This document shows, piece by piece, positions 1 to 5,652 of a stretch of DNA of 6,725 bases; positions within the stretch are counted from its first letter, which is position 1; each line of letters begins with the position of its first letter. This stretch comes from Deltaproteobacteria bacterium (GTDB taxonomy: Bacteria; UBA10199; DSSB01), in the NCBI GenBank assembly GCA_020440745.1, contig JAGRNM010000073.1:1-6725 (forward strand), written 5' to 3'. The position numbers and the translations under genes are program-made. The notes below the pieces were generated by a model. That model did no database searches, was not told the DNA's origin, and saw nothing but the letters and a program-made list of their open reading frames with translations.

Positions 1-714
1 GAAGGTAAAGATCTTAAAGAGGAGGTCTTAGATCTAATCGATGTACAAGCTGATGCTATTAGTCAATCCTATGGACCTGAGAGTCGAGACGACTTTGACT
101 GGCAGCCTGCTTTAGACCGAGTCTATCAGCTTTTTAATTTAAAACCAGACCCTAAGAATTTTTCTGGAGATTTGCATGCGGATTCTTTGGGAGAGTGGAT
201 TTATGATCAAGTCATAGAGGCCTATGAGGCAAGGGAAAAAGAATTAGGAGAGGACTTAGTCCGTCATGTAGAAAAAGTTATCCTTCTACAAACCTTAGAT
301 CAGTTATGGAAAGATCATCTCTTAAGCATGGACCATTTAAGAGAAGGAATTGGACTAAAAGGCTATGCCCAACAAGATCCCATCTTAGCTTATAAAAAAG
401 AAGGGTATGATCTTTTTCAAAGCATGATGGATAGCTTTGGCGAAGATAGCCTGGCCAAACTTTTTAGGGTAGAGGTAAGAGAGCCAAGTTCGCTTCAACA
501 AGCTCCTGGTCTTAGAGCTCCCGTCCAAGAAAGTCATGGAGGCACAAGTGCTTTCCCCAATACTCCATCGCCGCAGAGCTTGCCTGGTTTGCCTCAAACC
601 GCTCCTCAGCCTGAGGTGACCGGCAGTTTACGACGGGAAGCTCCCAAAGTAGGTCGCAATGACCCTTGTCCCTGTGGCAGTGGTAAAAAGTATAAAAAAT
701 GTCATGGTAGTTAG
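1..714 (+). CDS. secA: SecA preprotein translocase ATPase, C-terminal part (5' end outside window)
   Basis: SecA is the cytoplasmic ATPase that drives unfolded preproteins through the SecYEG channel. Only the last 237 codons are present; the frame is open from base 1, so the ATG at 172 is internal. The visible part starts in the helical wing/scaffold region. It continues through a segment with 'LLQTLDQLWKDHLLSMDHLREGIGLKGYAQQDP'-type residues (about codons 97-130), which is the signature of the SecA helical scaffold domain; the motif is described here in split form: LDQLWKDHL, then MDHLREGI, then GYAQQDP. A flexible Pro/Gln/Ser-rich linker follows (about codons 161-216). The protein ends in a SEC-C zinc motif, C223-P-C225 ... 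C234-H235, the usual SecB/phospholipid-binding tail. The nucleotide-binding domains lie upstream and cannot be assessed. The 29-nt gap to the hicA remnant holds no other gene. The call is very secure. Confidence 0.97.
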   Translation, partial: EGKDLKEEVLDLIDVQADAISQSYGPESRDDFDWQPALDRVYQLFNLKPDPKNFSGDLHADSLGEWIYDQVIEAYEAREKELGEDLVRHVEKVILLQTLDQLWKDHLLSMDHLREGIGLKGYAQQDPILAYKKEGYDLFQSMMDSFGEDSLAKLFRVEVREPSSLQQAPGLRAPVQESHGGTSAFPNTPSPQSLPGLPQTAPQPEVTGSLRREAPKVGRNDPCPCGSGKKYKKCHGS

Positions 715-728
715 CTACCTTCTTCTTT
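706..728 (+). terminator. Possible weak intrinsic terminator overlapping the secA stop codon
   Basis: GGTAG (706-710) pairs with CTACC (715-719) around a TTAG tetraloop that contains the secA stop codon. A pyrimidine, T-rich tail (ttcttcttt, 720-728) follows. The stem has only 5 bp and the tail is interrupted by C, so termination would be inefficient. It may only attenuate transcription into hicAB-argJ. Seen directly in the sequence; function is inferred. Confidence 0.35.
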
Positions 729-743
729 AAGTTTCGACCTCTT

Positions 744-928
744 ATGAAAGTTAGTGATATAGTTAAAAAGATAGAAAAAGATGGCTGGGTATTAGCAAGA
801 CAAAGGGGTAGTCATAGGCAGTATCGTCATGCTAAAAGCCAGGTTTAATAACTATTGCAGGTAAGCCCAATGAAGATTTAGCTCCTGGTACCTTAAATAG
901 TATTTTAAAACAAGGAGGTTATCGTTGA
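744..928 (+). pseudogene. hicA: HicA-type mRNA interferase toxin, broken by a one-base frameshift
   Basis: HicA toxins are small (about 60 aa) double-stranded-RNA-binding-fold ribonucleases that cleave mRNA and are held inactive by HicB. The ATG at 744 opens a frame starting MKVSDIVKKIEKDGW and containing the catalytic-histidine motif GSHRQYRH (H24). It stops after 34 codons at tandem TAA TAA (846-851). Reading on from 842 in the -1 frame gives GLITIAGKP and then EDLAPGTLNSILKQGG, ending at TGA 926-928. This is the expected second half of HicA with no residues missing. Restoring one base near 'agccaggttt' (about 836-846) would give a 61-aa protein of normal family length. The stop of the second half overlaps the hicB start (TTGA), as in intact hicAB operons. 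There is no clear Shine-Dalgarno before 744. I infer loss of function; a sequencing error or programmed -1 frameshifting remain possible. Confidence 0.85.
912..918 (+). promoter_or_regulatory. Strong ribosome binding site for hicB
   Basis: AAGGAGG lies 6 nt before the TTG at 925, inside the codons for the last residues of the hicA second half (K-Q-G-G). It is the best Shine-Dalgarno match in the window. It fixes the TTG start of hicB, since the next in-frame Met is residue 39, and should let hicB be translated without coupling from the broken hicA. Confidence 0.8.
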
Positions 929-1140
929 AAAAATATTTAGTAGTTATTGAAGAAAGTAAAATAGGTTACTCCGCTTTTTCTCCGGACCTTCCAGGTTGTA
1001 TTGCTACAGGTGCTAGCCTTGTTGAAGTGAAAAAAAATATGCAAAAAGCTATTGAGTTTCATTTAGAAGGTCTAAAGTTAGAAGATAACAGACCTCCTGA
1101 GCCTCATTGTCAGTCAGCCTATGTAGAAGTAGCAGCTTAA
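925..1140 (+). CDS. hicB: HicB family antitoxin, short single-domain form
   Basis: HicB neutralises HicA by binding it and covering its active site; many HicB proteins also repress their own operon. This 71-residue protein has the HicB N-terminal fold: a first strand MKKYLVVIEE, the hallmark S16-A-F-S-P-D-L-P-G-C25-I-A-T-G29 segment, and a helix AIEFHLEGLK (42-51). It ends soon after that helix and has no C-terminal ribbon-helix-helix or helix-turn-helix domain. It therefore belongs to the short HicB class, and DNA-binding autoregulation through its own domain is not evident. It starts at TTG 925, chosen because AAGGAGG sits 6 nt upstream and because the start overlaps the ancestral hicA stop. 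The frame is intact although the partner toxin gene is frameshifted, so it may be an orphan antitoxin or one that counters a related HicA elsewhere. Confidence 0.88.
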   Translation: MKKYLVVIEESKIGYSAFSPDLPGCIATGASLVEVKKNMQKAIEFHLEGLKLEDNRPPEPHCQSAYVEVAA

Positions 1141-1179
1141 TTAATTTTTTTATTCTTACCTCTTTTTCTTTTAATTTCC

Positions 1180-2394
1180 ATGTATTCTTTTCGAAGTAAA
1201 AAAAATAAAGTATTGACAGTTCCCGGTTACCTCTTTTCGGCTACCTCCTGCGGTCTTAAGGCAAAAGGTAAACTGGATTTTGCGATGATCTTAAGTGAAA
1301 GACCAGCCAAGGCTACAGCTTGTTTTACCACTAATCGCTTTGCTGCTCCCCCTGTGGAATACGGTAAGAAGATTCTTAAAAAATCCTATCTCAATGCTGT
1401 CTTAGTCAACGCCGGCAATGCTAATGCTGGTACAGGAAAATTAGGTTATGATTCTGTAATCCAGGTAGCTAAGCGAGCGGGTCTTGTGCTGGGAGTGCCT
1501 CCTGAAACCGTCTTAGTAAGTTCTACAGGTAAGATTGGTAGGCAATTACCTTTAAAAAAACTTTTACCTTCGGTTGAAAATCTTAAAGACAGCCTTTCTG
1601 CTAAGTCTTCTTTAAACTTTGCCCAAGCCATTTGCACCACCGATCGTTGGCCTAAAGTTCATCAAGTCAAAGTCAAAGTAGGTGGCAAAAGTTTTCATGT
1701 AACTGGTATCGCCAAAGGAGCAGGGATGATCGAACCCCATATGGCCACCATGTTAGCTTACATAATGACGGATTTAGACTTAAATCTTCCTTTAATGAAA
1801 AAAACTTTTAAAGAAGCCGTCAATCAAAGCTTTAATGCCATTAGTGTAGACGGAGATCAGTCAACCAACGACACGGCTCTTTTAATGGCTAATGGAAGCT
1901 CAGGTCTTTCCCTTTCTTCTACTCAATCACCAGGTTTTGCTAAGTTTCGTGAGGCCTTACACGAGGTCTGTCATCACTTGGCCTTATCAATGATCGCTGA
2001 TGGAGAAGGGGCCACCAAGGTAGTAGAAATCCAAGTCCAAGGGGCCAAGACAGAGGCTCAGGCCAGAAAATTAGCCTATACGGTAGCCCGCTCTCAACTC
2101 GTCAAAACCAGTTTTTTTGGTCAAGATCCCAATTGGGGTAGGGTCTTAGCTGCTTTAGGTTATGCGGGAGTGAACTTTAATCCCCAAAAAGTCGATATCT
2201 ATTATGGAAAGATCCCTTTGGTGCAGGGCGGCTTGCCATTGGGTGACAAACATGAGAAACAGGCCCATCGTTTAATGAAGCAAGGGACTTTTTCTGTTAA
2301 AGTAGAGCTTCATCAAGGAAAAGGCGCTTTTAGGCTCTGGACCAGCGATTTAGGCTACGAGTATATTAGAATCAACGCCGAGTATAGCACTTAA
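1180..2394 (+). CDS. argJ: Arginine biosynthesis protein ArgJ (glutamate/ornithine N-acetyltransferase)
   Basis: ArgJ moves the acetyl group from N-acetylornithine to glutamate, recycling it in the cytoplasmic arginine pathway; some members also use acetyl-CoA (N-acetylglutamate synthase activity). The 404 aa are full length for the family. Visible motifs are NAGNANA (77-83), the oxyanion-hole segment S114-S-T-G-K-I-G120 (Thr116-Gly117), and the self-cleavage site KGAGMIEPHM-A189|T190-ML. In the family, cleavage before this Thr makes alpha and beta chains and leaves Thr190 as nucleophile. DGDQSTNDT (224-232), DPNWGR (317-321 region) and the C-terminal INAEYST also fit. Lys118, where Val or another small hydrophobic is common, is mildly unusual. 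The start ATG 1180 gives the usual short N-terminus, but its upstream region is T-rich with no Shine-Dalgarno. From this sequence I cannot tell whether the enzyme is mono- or bifunctional. Direct adjacency to secA, apart from the hic genes, recalls Desulfovibrio-type gene order. Confidence 0.96.
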   Translation: MYSFRSKKNKVLTVPGYLFSATSCGLKAKGKLDFAMILSERPAKATACFTTNRFAAPPVEYGKKILKKSYLNAVLVNAGNANAGTGKLGYDSVIQVAKRAGLVLGVPPETVLVSSTGKIGRQLPLKKLLPSVENLKDSLSAKSSLNFAQAICTTDRWPKVHQVKVKVGGKSFHVTGIAKGAGMIEPHMATMLAYIMTDLDLNLPLMKKTFKEAVNQSFNAISVDGDQSTNDTALLMANGSSGLSLSSTQSPGFAKFREALHEVCHHLALSMIADGEGATKVVEIQVQGAKTEAQARKLAYTVARSQLVKTSFFGQDPNWGRVLAALGYAGVNFNPQKVDIYYGKIPLVQGGLPLGDKHEKQAHRLMKQGTFSVKVELHQGKGAFRLWTSDLGYEYIRINAEYST

Positions 2395-2397
2395 ACT

Positions 2398-2456
2398 TCT
2401 GTTGTTGGTTGGTATTGCCTCTAAAAATTAAATAAAAGGCACAGACCAATAACAGA
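2398..2456 (+). repeat. Long inverted repeat (RNA hairpin) filling the argJ-sctV gap
   Basis: TCTGTTGTTGGT (2398-2409) pairs with ACCAATAACAGA (2445-2456) over 12 positions, 11 Watson-Crick and one G-U. Inside, GCCT (2417-2420) can pair with AGGC (2437-2440) around an A/T-rich loop. The structure lies between the argJ stop and the sctV start codon and ends 13 nt before that ATG. There is no T-run after it on either strand, so it is not a standard intrinsic terminator. It could be an mRNA-processing or stability element, a translational control structure for sctV, or a protein-binding palindrome. A weak promoter-like pair (TTGGTT 2405-2410, 17 nt, TTAAAT 2428-2433) overlaps it but is too poor to call. 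Confidence 0.7.
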
Positions 2457-2469
2457 GCCAATAAAATTC

Positions 2470-4572
2470 ATGAACTTAAATGCTCTGATTCAAAAGTATA
2501 GTGATCTTGTTTTAGCTGCTCTCGTCATTGCGGTGGTGGGGATGATTATTATTCCTTTACCCACCTTTTTATTAGACATCATGTTGACTATCAACCTGGC
2601 GATTGCTTTTTTAATTTTGTTGGTGGCTCTTTATATTTCCGATGCATTAAAAATCGCTTCTTTTCCCACCATCTTGCTGATTACCACTTTATTTAGATTG
2701 GCACTTAATATTTCTTCGACACGACTTATCCTTAGTCAAGGCAATGCCGGAGAAGTCATTGAGTCTTTTGGTAGCTTTGTGGTCAGCGGTAATTATGTAG
2801 TGGGTGGTATTATCTTTATTATTATTACCTTGGTTAACTTTATTGTTATTGCCAAGGGCGCCGAGCGTGTTTCGGAAGTGGGAGCTAGATTTACCCTGGA
2901 CGCCATGCCCGGTAAGCAGATGAGTATTGATGCCGACTTGCGCGCTGGGATTATTAATATGGAACAAGCCATGGAACGTCGGGAAAAACTCCAGCGAGAG
3001 TCCCAGATGTACGGTGCCATGGATGGATCCATGAAGTTTGTTAAGGGAGACGCCATCGCCGGTATTATTATTACTTTAATTAACGTAGTAGGAGGTTTGG
3101 TCATTGGAGCTGGCCTCCAAGATATGAATCTCATGACGGCGGTTAAAACTTATTCTAGACTTTCCATTGGGGATGGATTGCTTAGCCAACTGCCTGCCTT
3201 GGTGATTTCTGTTGCTGCCGGTGTGGTGACCACCCGAGTCAGTAGTGAGAGTAAAGAATCTAACTTAGGTCGGGATATTGTCAGTCAAGTCACTGCCCAT
3301 CCCAAGGCTATTATTATTGTGGCTGGTATCTTACTCTTGCTTGCCTTGGTTGGTTTACCTTGGCTGCCTCTATTAATTTTGTCTTCTGCCTTAGCGGCTT
3401 TGGCTTACTTTTTGACCCGTGGCAAAAAAGTAGAACAAAAACAAATTGCCGAAGTACCTAAAGAAGAAGTGGTCAAAAGGGCGGTGGAAAAACATGGCGA
3501 TGTCTTACCCTTTGTCATGCCTTCTCCTATTAGTTTAGAAGTCGGTGAGACTCTCATTCCTTTTGTGGATGATTCCCAAGACGGAGGGCGTTTTATCAAC
3601 GAACTGATTCCCTTATTGCGTCACGGACTTTATTATGAATTGGGAGTTAATTTTCCAGGAGTTCAGGTAAGAGGACAAAACGTAGACATGGAGCCCGAGT
3701 CCTACGTCATTAATATTAATGAAGTGCCTGTGGCTAAAGGAAGAGTCCACAAGGGTTGCATCCTGGTGGGAGAGCCCTTAGAGCAATTGAGTTTATTTAA
3801 TATTGAAGGCATAGAAACCATCCATCCTATCGATGGATCGGTTGTGACTTGGATTAATGAAGAACACCGAGAAGTAGCCGTCCAAGCGGGTTTTAGAATG
3901 TGGGATATTGCGGAGTATCTTATCCTACACCTCTCTTATATCTTAAGAAAACATGCCCACGAATTTTTGGGTCTACAAGAAATCCAAAACATTTTAAACG
4001 AATTAGAAAAAAGCCATCCCGCCTTAATTAAAGAACTAGTGCCTAAGGTGATTACTATCTTGCAGCTTAGTGAAATCTTTCAGAGACTTATCCAAGAAGA
4101 AGTGGCCATTCGCGATCTTAAGACTATTTTTTCTACCTTGGCTCAGTGGGCAGAAGTAGAACGTAATACCTTGGTTTTAACCGAACATATCCGCGCTTCT
4201 TTAAAGCGTTACATTACCCATAAATACGCAGGGCACTCCAATACCTTAGCGGTTTATCTATTAGATCCTTATATTGAAGACTTGGTGAGAGGGGCGATTA
4301 GAAGCACGGAAAAAGGAAATTATTTGGCCTTGGAACCGGAAAAAACTCAAGAAATCGTAGAAGCCGTGGGTAAGGAGATTGCCAGTCATCCTTTTCCTCC
4401 AGGGGCCCGTCCGCCCGTGATTTTAACCACAGCAGAGATTAGGCGTTATTTTAGAAAAATTATTGAGATGGAGTTTCCTCAACTTTCGGTGCTAAGCTAT
4501 CAAGAATTAAGCGAAAATTTGCGTATTCAGCCCATTGCGCGAGTTGCTTTACCTCAAGAAGTCATGATTTAA
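2470..4572 (+). CDS. sctV: Type III secretion system export gate protein SctV (LcrD/YscV/InvA family; FlhA homologue)
   Basis: SctV is the nonameric inner-membrane export gate of the injectisome; its large cytoplasmic ring takes substrates and chaperones from the ATPase and switches substrate class. The 700-aa length is normal. Residues 1-310 are membrane-rich, with hydrophobic helices near 12-30, 36-56, 64-82, 103-128, 195-216, 238-255, 279-297 and 299-315. The FHIPEP family core is complete: FRLALNISSTRLIL (75-88) and the charged loop with D144-A-M-P-G-K-Q-M-S-I-D-A-D156. A linker (317-350) leads to the cytoplasmic domain (about 351-700). SctV rather than FlhA is favoured by IAKGAERV, DADLRAG, YGAMDGSMKFVKGD, YLLDPYIEDLVRGAI and the C-terminal RRYFRKIIEMEFPQLSVLSYQE...RIQPIARV. 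No other type III gene is in the window. The start ATG 2470 has no clear Shine-Dalgarno and follows a hairpin. A divergent FlhA is the only real alternative. Confidence 0.9.
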   Translation: MNLNALIQKYSDLVLAALVIAVVGMIIIPLPTFLLDIMLTINLAIAFLILLVALYISDALKIASFPTILLITTLFRLALNISSTRLILSQGNAGEVIESFGSFVVSGNYVVGGIIFIIITLVNFIVIAKGAERVSEVGARFTLDAMPGKQMSIDADLRAGIINMEQAMERREKLQRESQMYGAMDGSMKFVKGDAIAGIIITLINVVGGLVIGAGLQDMNLMTAVKTYSRLSIGDGLLSQLPALVISVAAGVVTTRVSSESKESNLGRDIVSQVTAHPKAIIIVAGILLLLALVGLPWLPLLILSSALAALAYFLTRGKKVEQKQIAEVPKEEVVKRAVEKHGDVLPFVMPSPISLEVGETLIPFVDDSQDGGRFINELIPLLRHGLYYELGVNFPGVQVRGQNVDMEPESYVININEVPVAKGRVHKGCILVGEPLEQLSLFNIEGIETIHPIDGSVVTWINEEHREVAVQAGFRMWDIAEYLILHLSYILRKHAHEFLGLQEIQNILNELEKSHPALIKELVPKVITILQLSEIFQRLIQEEVAIRDLKTIFSTLAQWAEVERNTLVLTEHIRASLKRYITHKYAGHSNTLAVYLLDPYIEDLVRGAIRSTEKGNYLALEPEKTQEIVEAVGKEIASHPFPPGARPPVILTTAEIRRYFRKIIEMEFPQLSVLSYQELSENLRIQPIARVALPQEVMI

Positions 4573-4576
4573 TTTG

Positions 4577-4592
4577 GGCTAGATTTTAAGCC
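4577..4592 (+). repeat. Intergenic repeat GGCTA(G)ATTTTAAGCC, copy 1
   Basis: GGCTAGATTTTAAGCC begins 4 nt after the sctV stop and recurs at 4671-4685 with one base fewer. Its ends GGCT/AGCC are complementary, and with flanking bases a TTTGG(G)CT...AGCCAAA stem with one bulged G can form. No T-run follows, so it is a poor terminator. It could be an operator half of a repeated regulatory site ahead of rpmF. Confidence 0.6.
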
Positions 4593-4616
4593 AAAAAGTA
4601 TAAAATCCTATCCCCG

Positions 4617-4641
4617 TTGACAAAACTTTGAGCCTTATAGT
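4617..4641 (+). promoter_or_regulatory. Candidate promoter region for rpmF-acpP-rpiB-glyA
   Basis: A perfect -35 hexamer TTGACA (4617-4622) and a good -10 match TATAGT (4636-4641) occur 74-98 nt before the rpmF start, in the largest gap of the window. The spacer is only 13 nt, shorter than the usual 16-18, so the two elements may not work together as a sigma-70 promoter. No better -10 lies at the normal distance. A promoter in this gap is likely from layout (start of a compact operon), but the exact elements are uncertain. Confidence 0.35.
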
Positions 4642-4670
4642 AGGACCACCCAGCCGTGGACTTTTATTAT

Positions 4671-4685
4671 GGCTAATTTTAAGCC
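4671..4685 (+). repeat. Intergenic repeat GGCTAATTTTAAGCC, copy 2
   Basis: This is the second copy of the motif at 4577-4592, identical except for one missing G, in the same orientation. It lies 29 nt before the rpmF start and downstream of the candidate promoter elements, so the two copies bracket them. That layout is consistent with a paired operator, but binding is inferred only from the repeat. Confidence 0.6.
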
Positions 4686-4714
4686 TATGATTTTTATCTA
4701 TTTTTGAGGTTATT

Positions 4715-4900
4715 ATGCCAGTTCCTAAGAGAAAAAAATCCCGCTCCCGCCGAGACATGCGTCGAGCAACTCATAAACTAAAGGCTAGCAATCCAAATGA
4801 TTGTCCTCGCTGTGCTTCTCCTAAACTGCCTCACCGCATTTGTTTAAACTGTGGTTTTTATAAAAAAGAAGACATCCTTCATCTAGAAGAAGCTGTTTAG
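4715..4900 (+). CDS. rpmF: 50S ribosomal protein L32 (bL32), zinc-binding form
   Basis: bL32 is a small basic protein of the large ribosomal subunit. The 61 residues show the family start MPVPKRKKSRSRRDMRRA and a four-cysteine zinc ribbon, C30-P-R-C33 ... C43-L-N-C46, so this is the zinc-dependent (C+) type. Such a copy is used when zinc is sufficient in bacteria that also keep a C- paralogue; no paralogue is visible here. GAGGT (4706-4710) lies 4 nt before the ATG and is a reasonable Shine-Dalgarno. In many bacteria a DUF177 (YceD) gene precedes rpmF and plsX follows it. Neither is here: sctV lies 142 nt upstream and acpP follows after only 38 nt. Confidence 0.97.
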   Translation: MPVPKRKKSRSRRDMRRATHKLKASNPNDCPRCASPKLPHRICLNCGFYKKEDILHLEEAV

Positions 4901-4938
4901 TTTTTGGATGGGCCAGGCCGTAAGACTTTGGACTAAAC

Positions 4939-5178
4939 ATGTTATTGGAAAAAAAAATTATTCATATCATTGCAGAGCAACTCGGAGTGAGTGAGTCTGA
5001 GATTTCCAAAGAGGCCTCCTTAGTGGATGACATGGGAGCTGACTCTTTAGATATTGTCGAGTTGGTCATGGCCATGGAAGAAGAATTTGACTTGGAGATT
5101 CCTGACGAAGACGCAGAAAGAATTTCCACGGTCCAAGATATTATTGATTATATAAAAAATAATCAGCCCAATCCTTAA
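4939..5178 (+). CDS. acpP: Acyl carrier protein
   Basis: ACP carries growing fatty-acyl chains as thioesters on a 4'-phosphopantetheine arm and supplies acyl groups for lipid A and phospholipid synthesis in the cytoplasm. The 79-aa acidic four-helix protein has the attachment motif G33-A-D-S36-L, with Ser36 as the modified residue, followed by the recognition helix DIVELVMAMEEEFDLEIPDEDAE in two conserved parts (DIVELVMAMEEEF, then IPDEDAE). The C-terminal helix ISTVQDIIDYI is also canonical. This sequence matches the housekeeping fatty-acid ACP, not a polyketide or specialised one. It lies 38 nt after rpmF and 24 nt before rpiB, so co-transcription is likely. The genes that usually flank it in this cluster type (plsX, fabH, fabG before, fabF after) are missing. 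Its start has no clear Shine-Dalgarno. Confidence 0.96.
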   Translation: MLLEKKIIHIIAEQLGVSESEISKEASLVDDMGADSLDIVELVMAMEEEFDLEIPDEDAERISTVQDIIDYIKNNQPNP

Positions 5179-5202
5179 AACCATAAAGTAATCTTATTTC
5201 CC

Positions 5203-5652
5203 ATGAAAATAGCCCTTGCTGCGGATCACGGTGGTTGGAACCTGAAAGCAGCGATTCAAAACTACCTTCAAAAAACTTCTCATCAAGTAGTAGACCTAGG
5301 TATTGATCAAGAAGAAAGAGTAGACTATCCCGACTTTGCTGCCAAAGTAGCCCGTCAAGTTAGTCAAGGTCGTGTGGACCTTGGTATCTTAGTTTGTGGC
5401 ACAGGCATTGGTATGGCTATTACGGCAAACAAATTTAAAGGAGTGCGTGCTGCCGTGGTCACCGATCTCTACACGGCTCGTATGAGTAAGGAGCATAACA
5501 ACGCCAATGTGATTGCCTTGGGAGGCCGGGTTTTAAAAGAAGACCAAGCCTTAGAAATCGTCAAAACTTGGTTAGAAGCTAAGTTTGAAGGAGGACGGCA
5601 TCAAGAGCGTCTTAATAAAATAGCTAAGATAGAAAGAGAGAATTTTTTATGA
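5203..5652 (+). CDS. rpiB: Ribose-5-phosphate isomerase B
   Basis: RpiB interconverts ribulose 5-phosphate and ribose 5-phosphate in the non-oxidative pentose phosphate pathway, providing precursors for nucleotides and histidine. The 149 aa match the usual length. The N-terminus MKIALAADHGG carries the D8-H9 pair, DYPDFA (41-46) follows, and the active-site loop is C65-G-T-G-I-G-M with Cys65 as the catalytic base. H98-N-N-A-N-V-I-ALGGR is the second conserved motif, and R132/H133/R136 fit the phosphate-binding arginines. It belongs to the RpiB/LacAB family; LacA/LacB subunits are a formal alternative, but a lone gene with Cys65 beside glyA favours RpiB. ATG 5203 starts directly at the conserved N-terminus, with no Shine-Dalgarno. 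The stop overlaps the glyA start (ATGA, 5649-5652), implying translational coupling. Confidence 0.96.
   Translation: MKIALAADHGGWNLKAAIQNYLQKTSHQVVDLGIDQEERVDYPDFAAKVARQVSQGRVDLGILVCGTGIGMAITANKFKGVRAAVVTDLYTARMSKEHNNANVIALGGRVLKEDQALEIVKTWLEAKFEGGRHQERLNKIAKIERENFL

Noticed and set aside
385..597. Minus-strand 70-codon open frame opposite secA
   Set aside because: It is antisense to an unmistakable SecA coding sequence, with no ribosome site or recognisable domain.
172..714. A separate 180-aa gene starting at ATG 172
   Set aside because: The same frame is open and SecA-like from base 1, so this ATG is an internal codon of secA.
836..851. Programmed -1 frameshift site joining the two hicA halves
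   Set aside because: No X-XXY-YYZ slippery heptamer is present and the zero frame ends in tandem TAA codons; simple base loss explains it better, though it is not excluded.
1141..1179. A terminator between hicB and argJ
   Set aside because: The gap is T-rich (a run of seven T at about 1145-1151) but I found no stable GC-containing stem before it.
2445..2469. An intrinsic terminator after argJ
   Set aside because: The hairpin is strong, but no T-run follows on the plus strand, and on the minus strand the sequence beyond it is not T-rich enough either.
2689..3134. Minus-strand open frames of 92 and 113 codons inside sctV
   Set aside because: They lie opposite the most conserved membrane region of sctV, their products look like reverse-complement shadows, and they match no family I recognise.
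2470..4572. Flagellar FlhA
   Set aside because: The family core is shared, but diagnostic stretches (IAKGAERV, DADLRAG, GSMKFVKGD, YLLDPYIEDLVRGAI and the RIQPIARV C-terminus) match injectisome SctV, and no flagellar genes are nearby.
4573..4714. An undetected small gene (for example a DUF177 remnant) before rpmF
   Set aside because: No frame of useful length with a start codon is seen; the stretch looks regulatory, with repeats and promoter-like elements.
4901..4938. A plsX or fab gene remnant between rpmF and acpP
   Set aside because: The gap is only 38 nt and shows no recognisable codons from these families.
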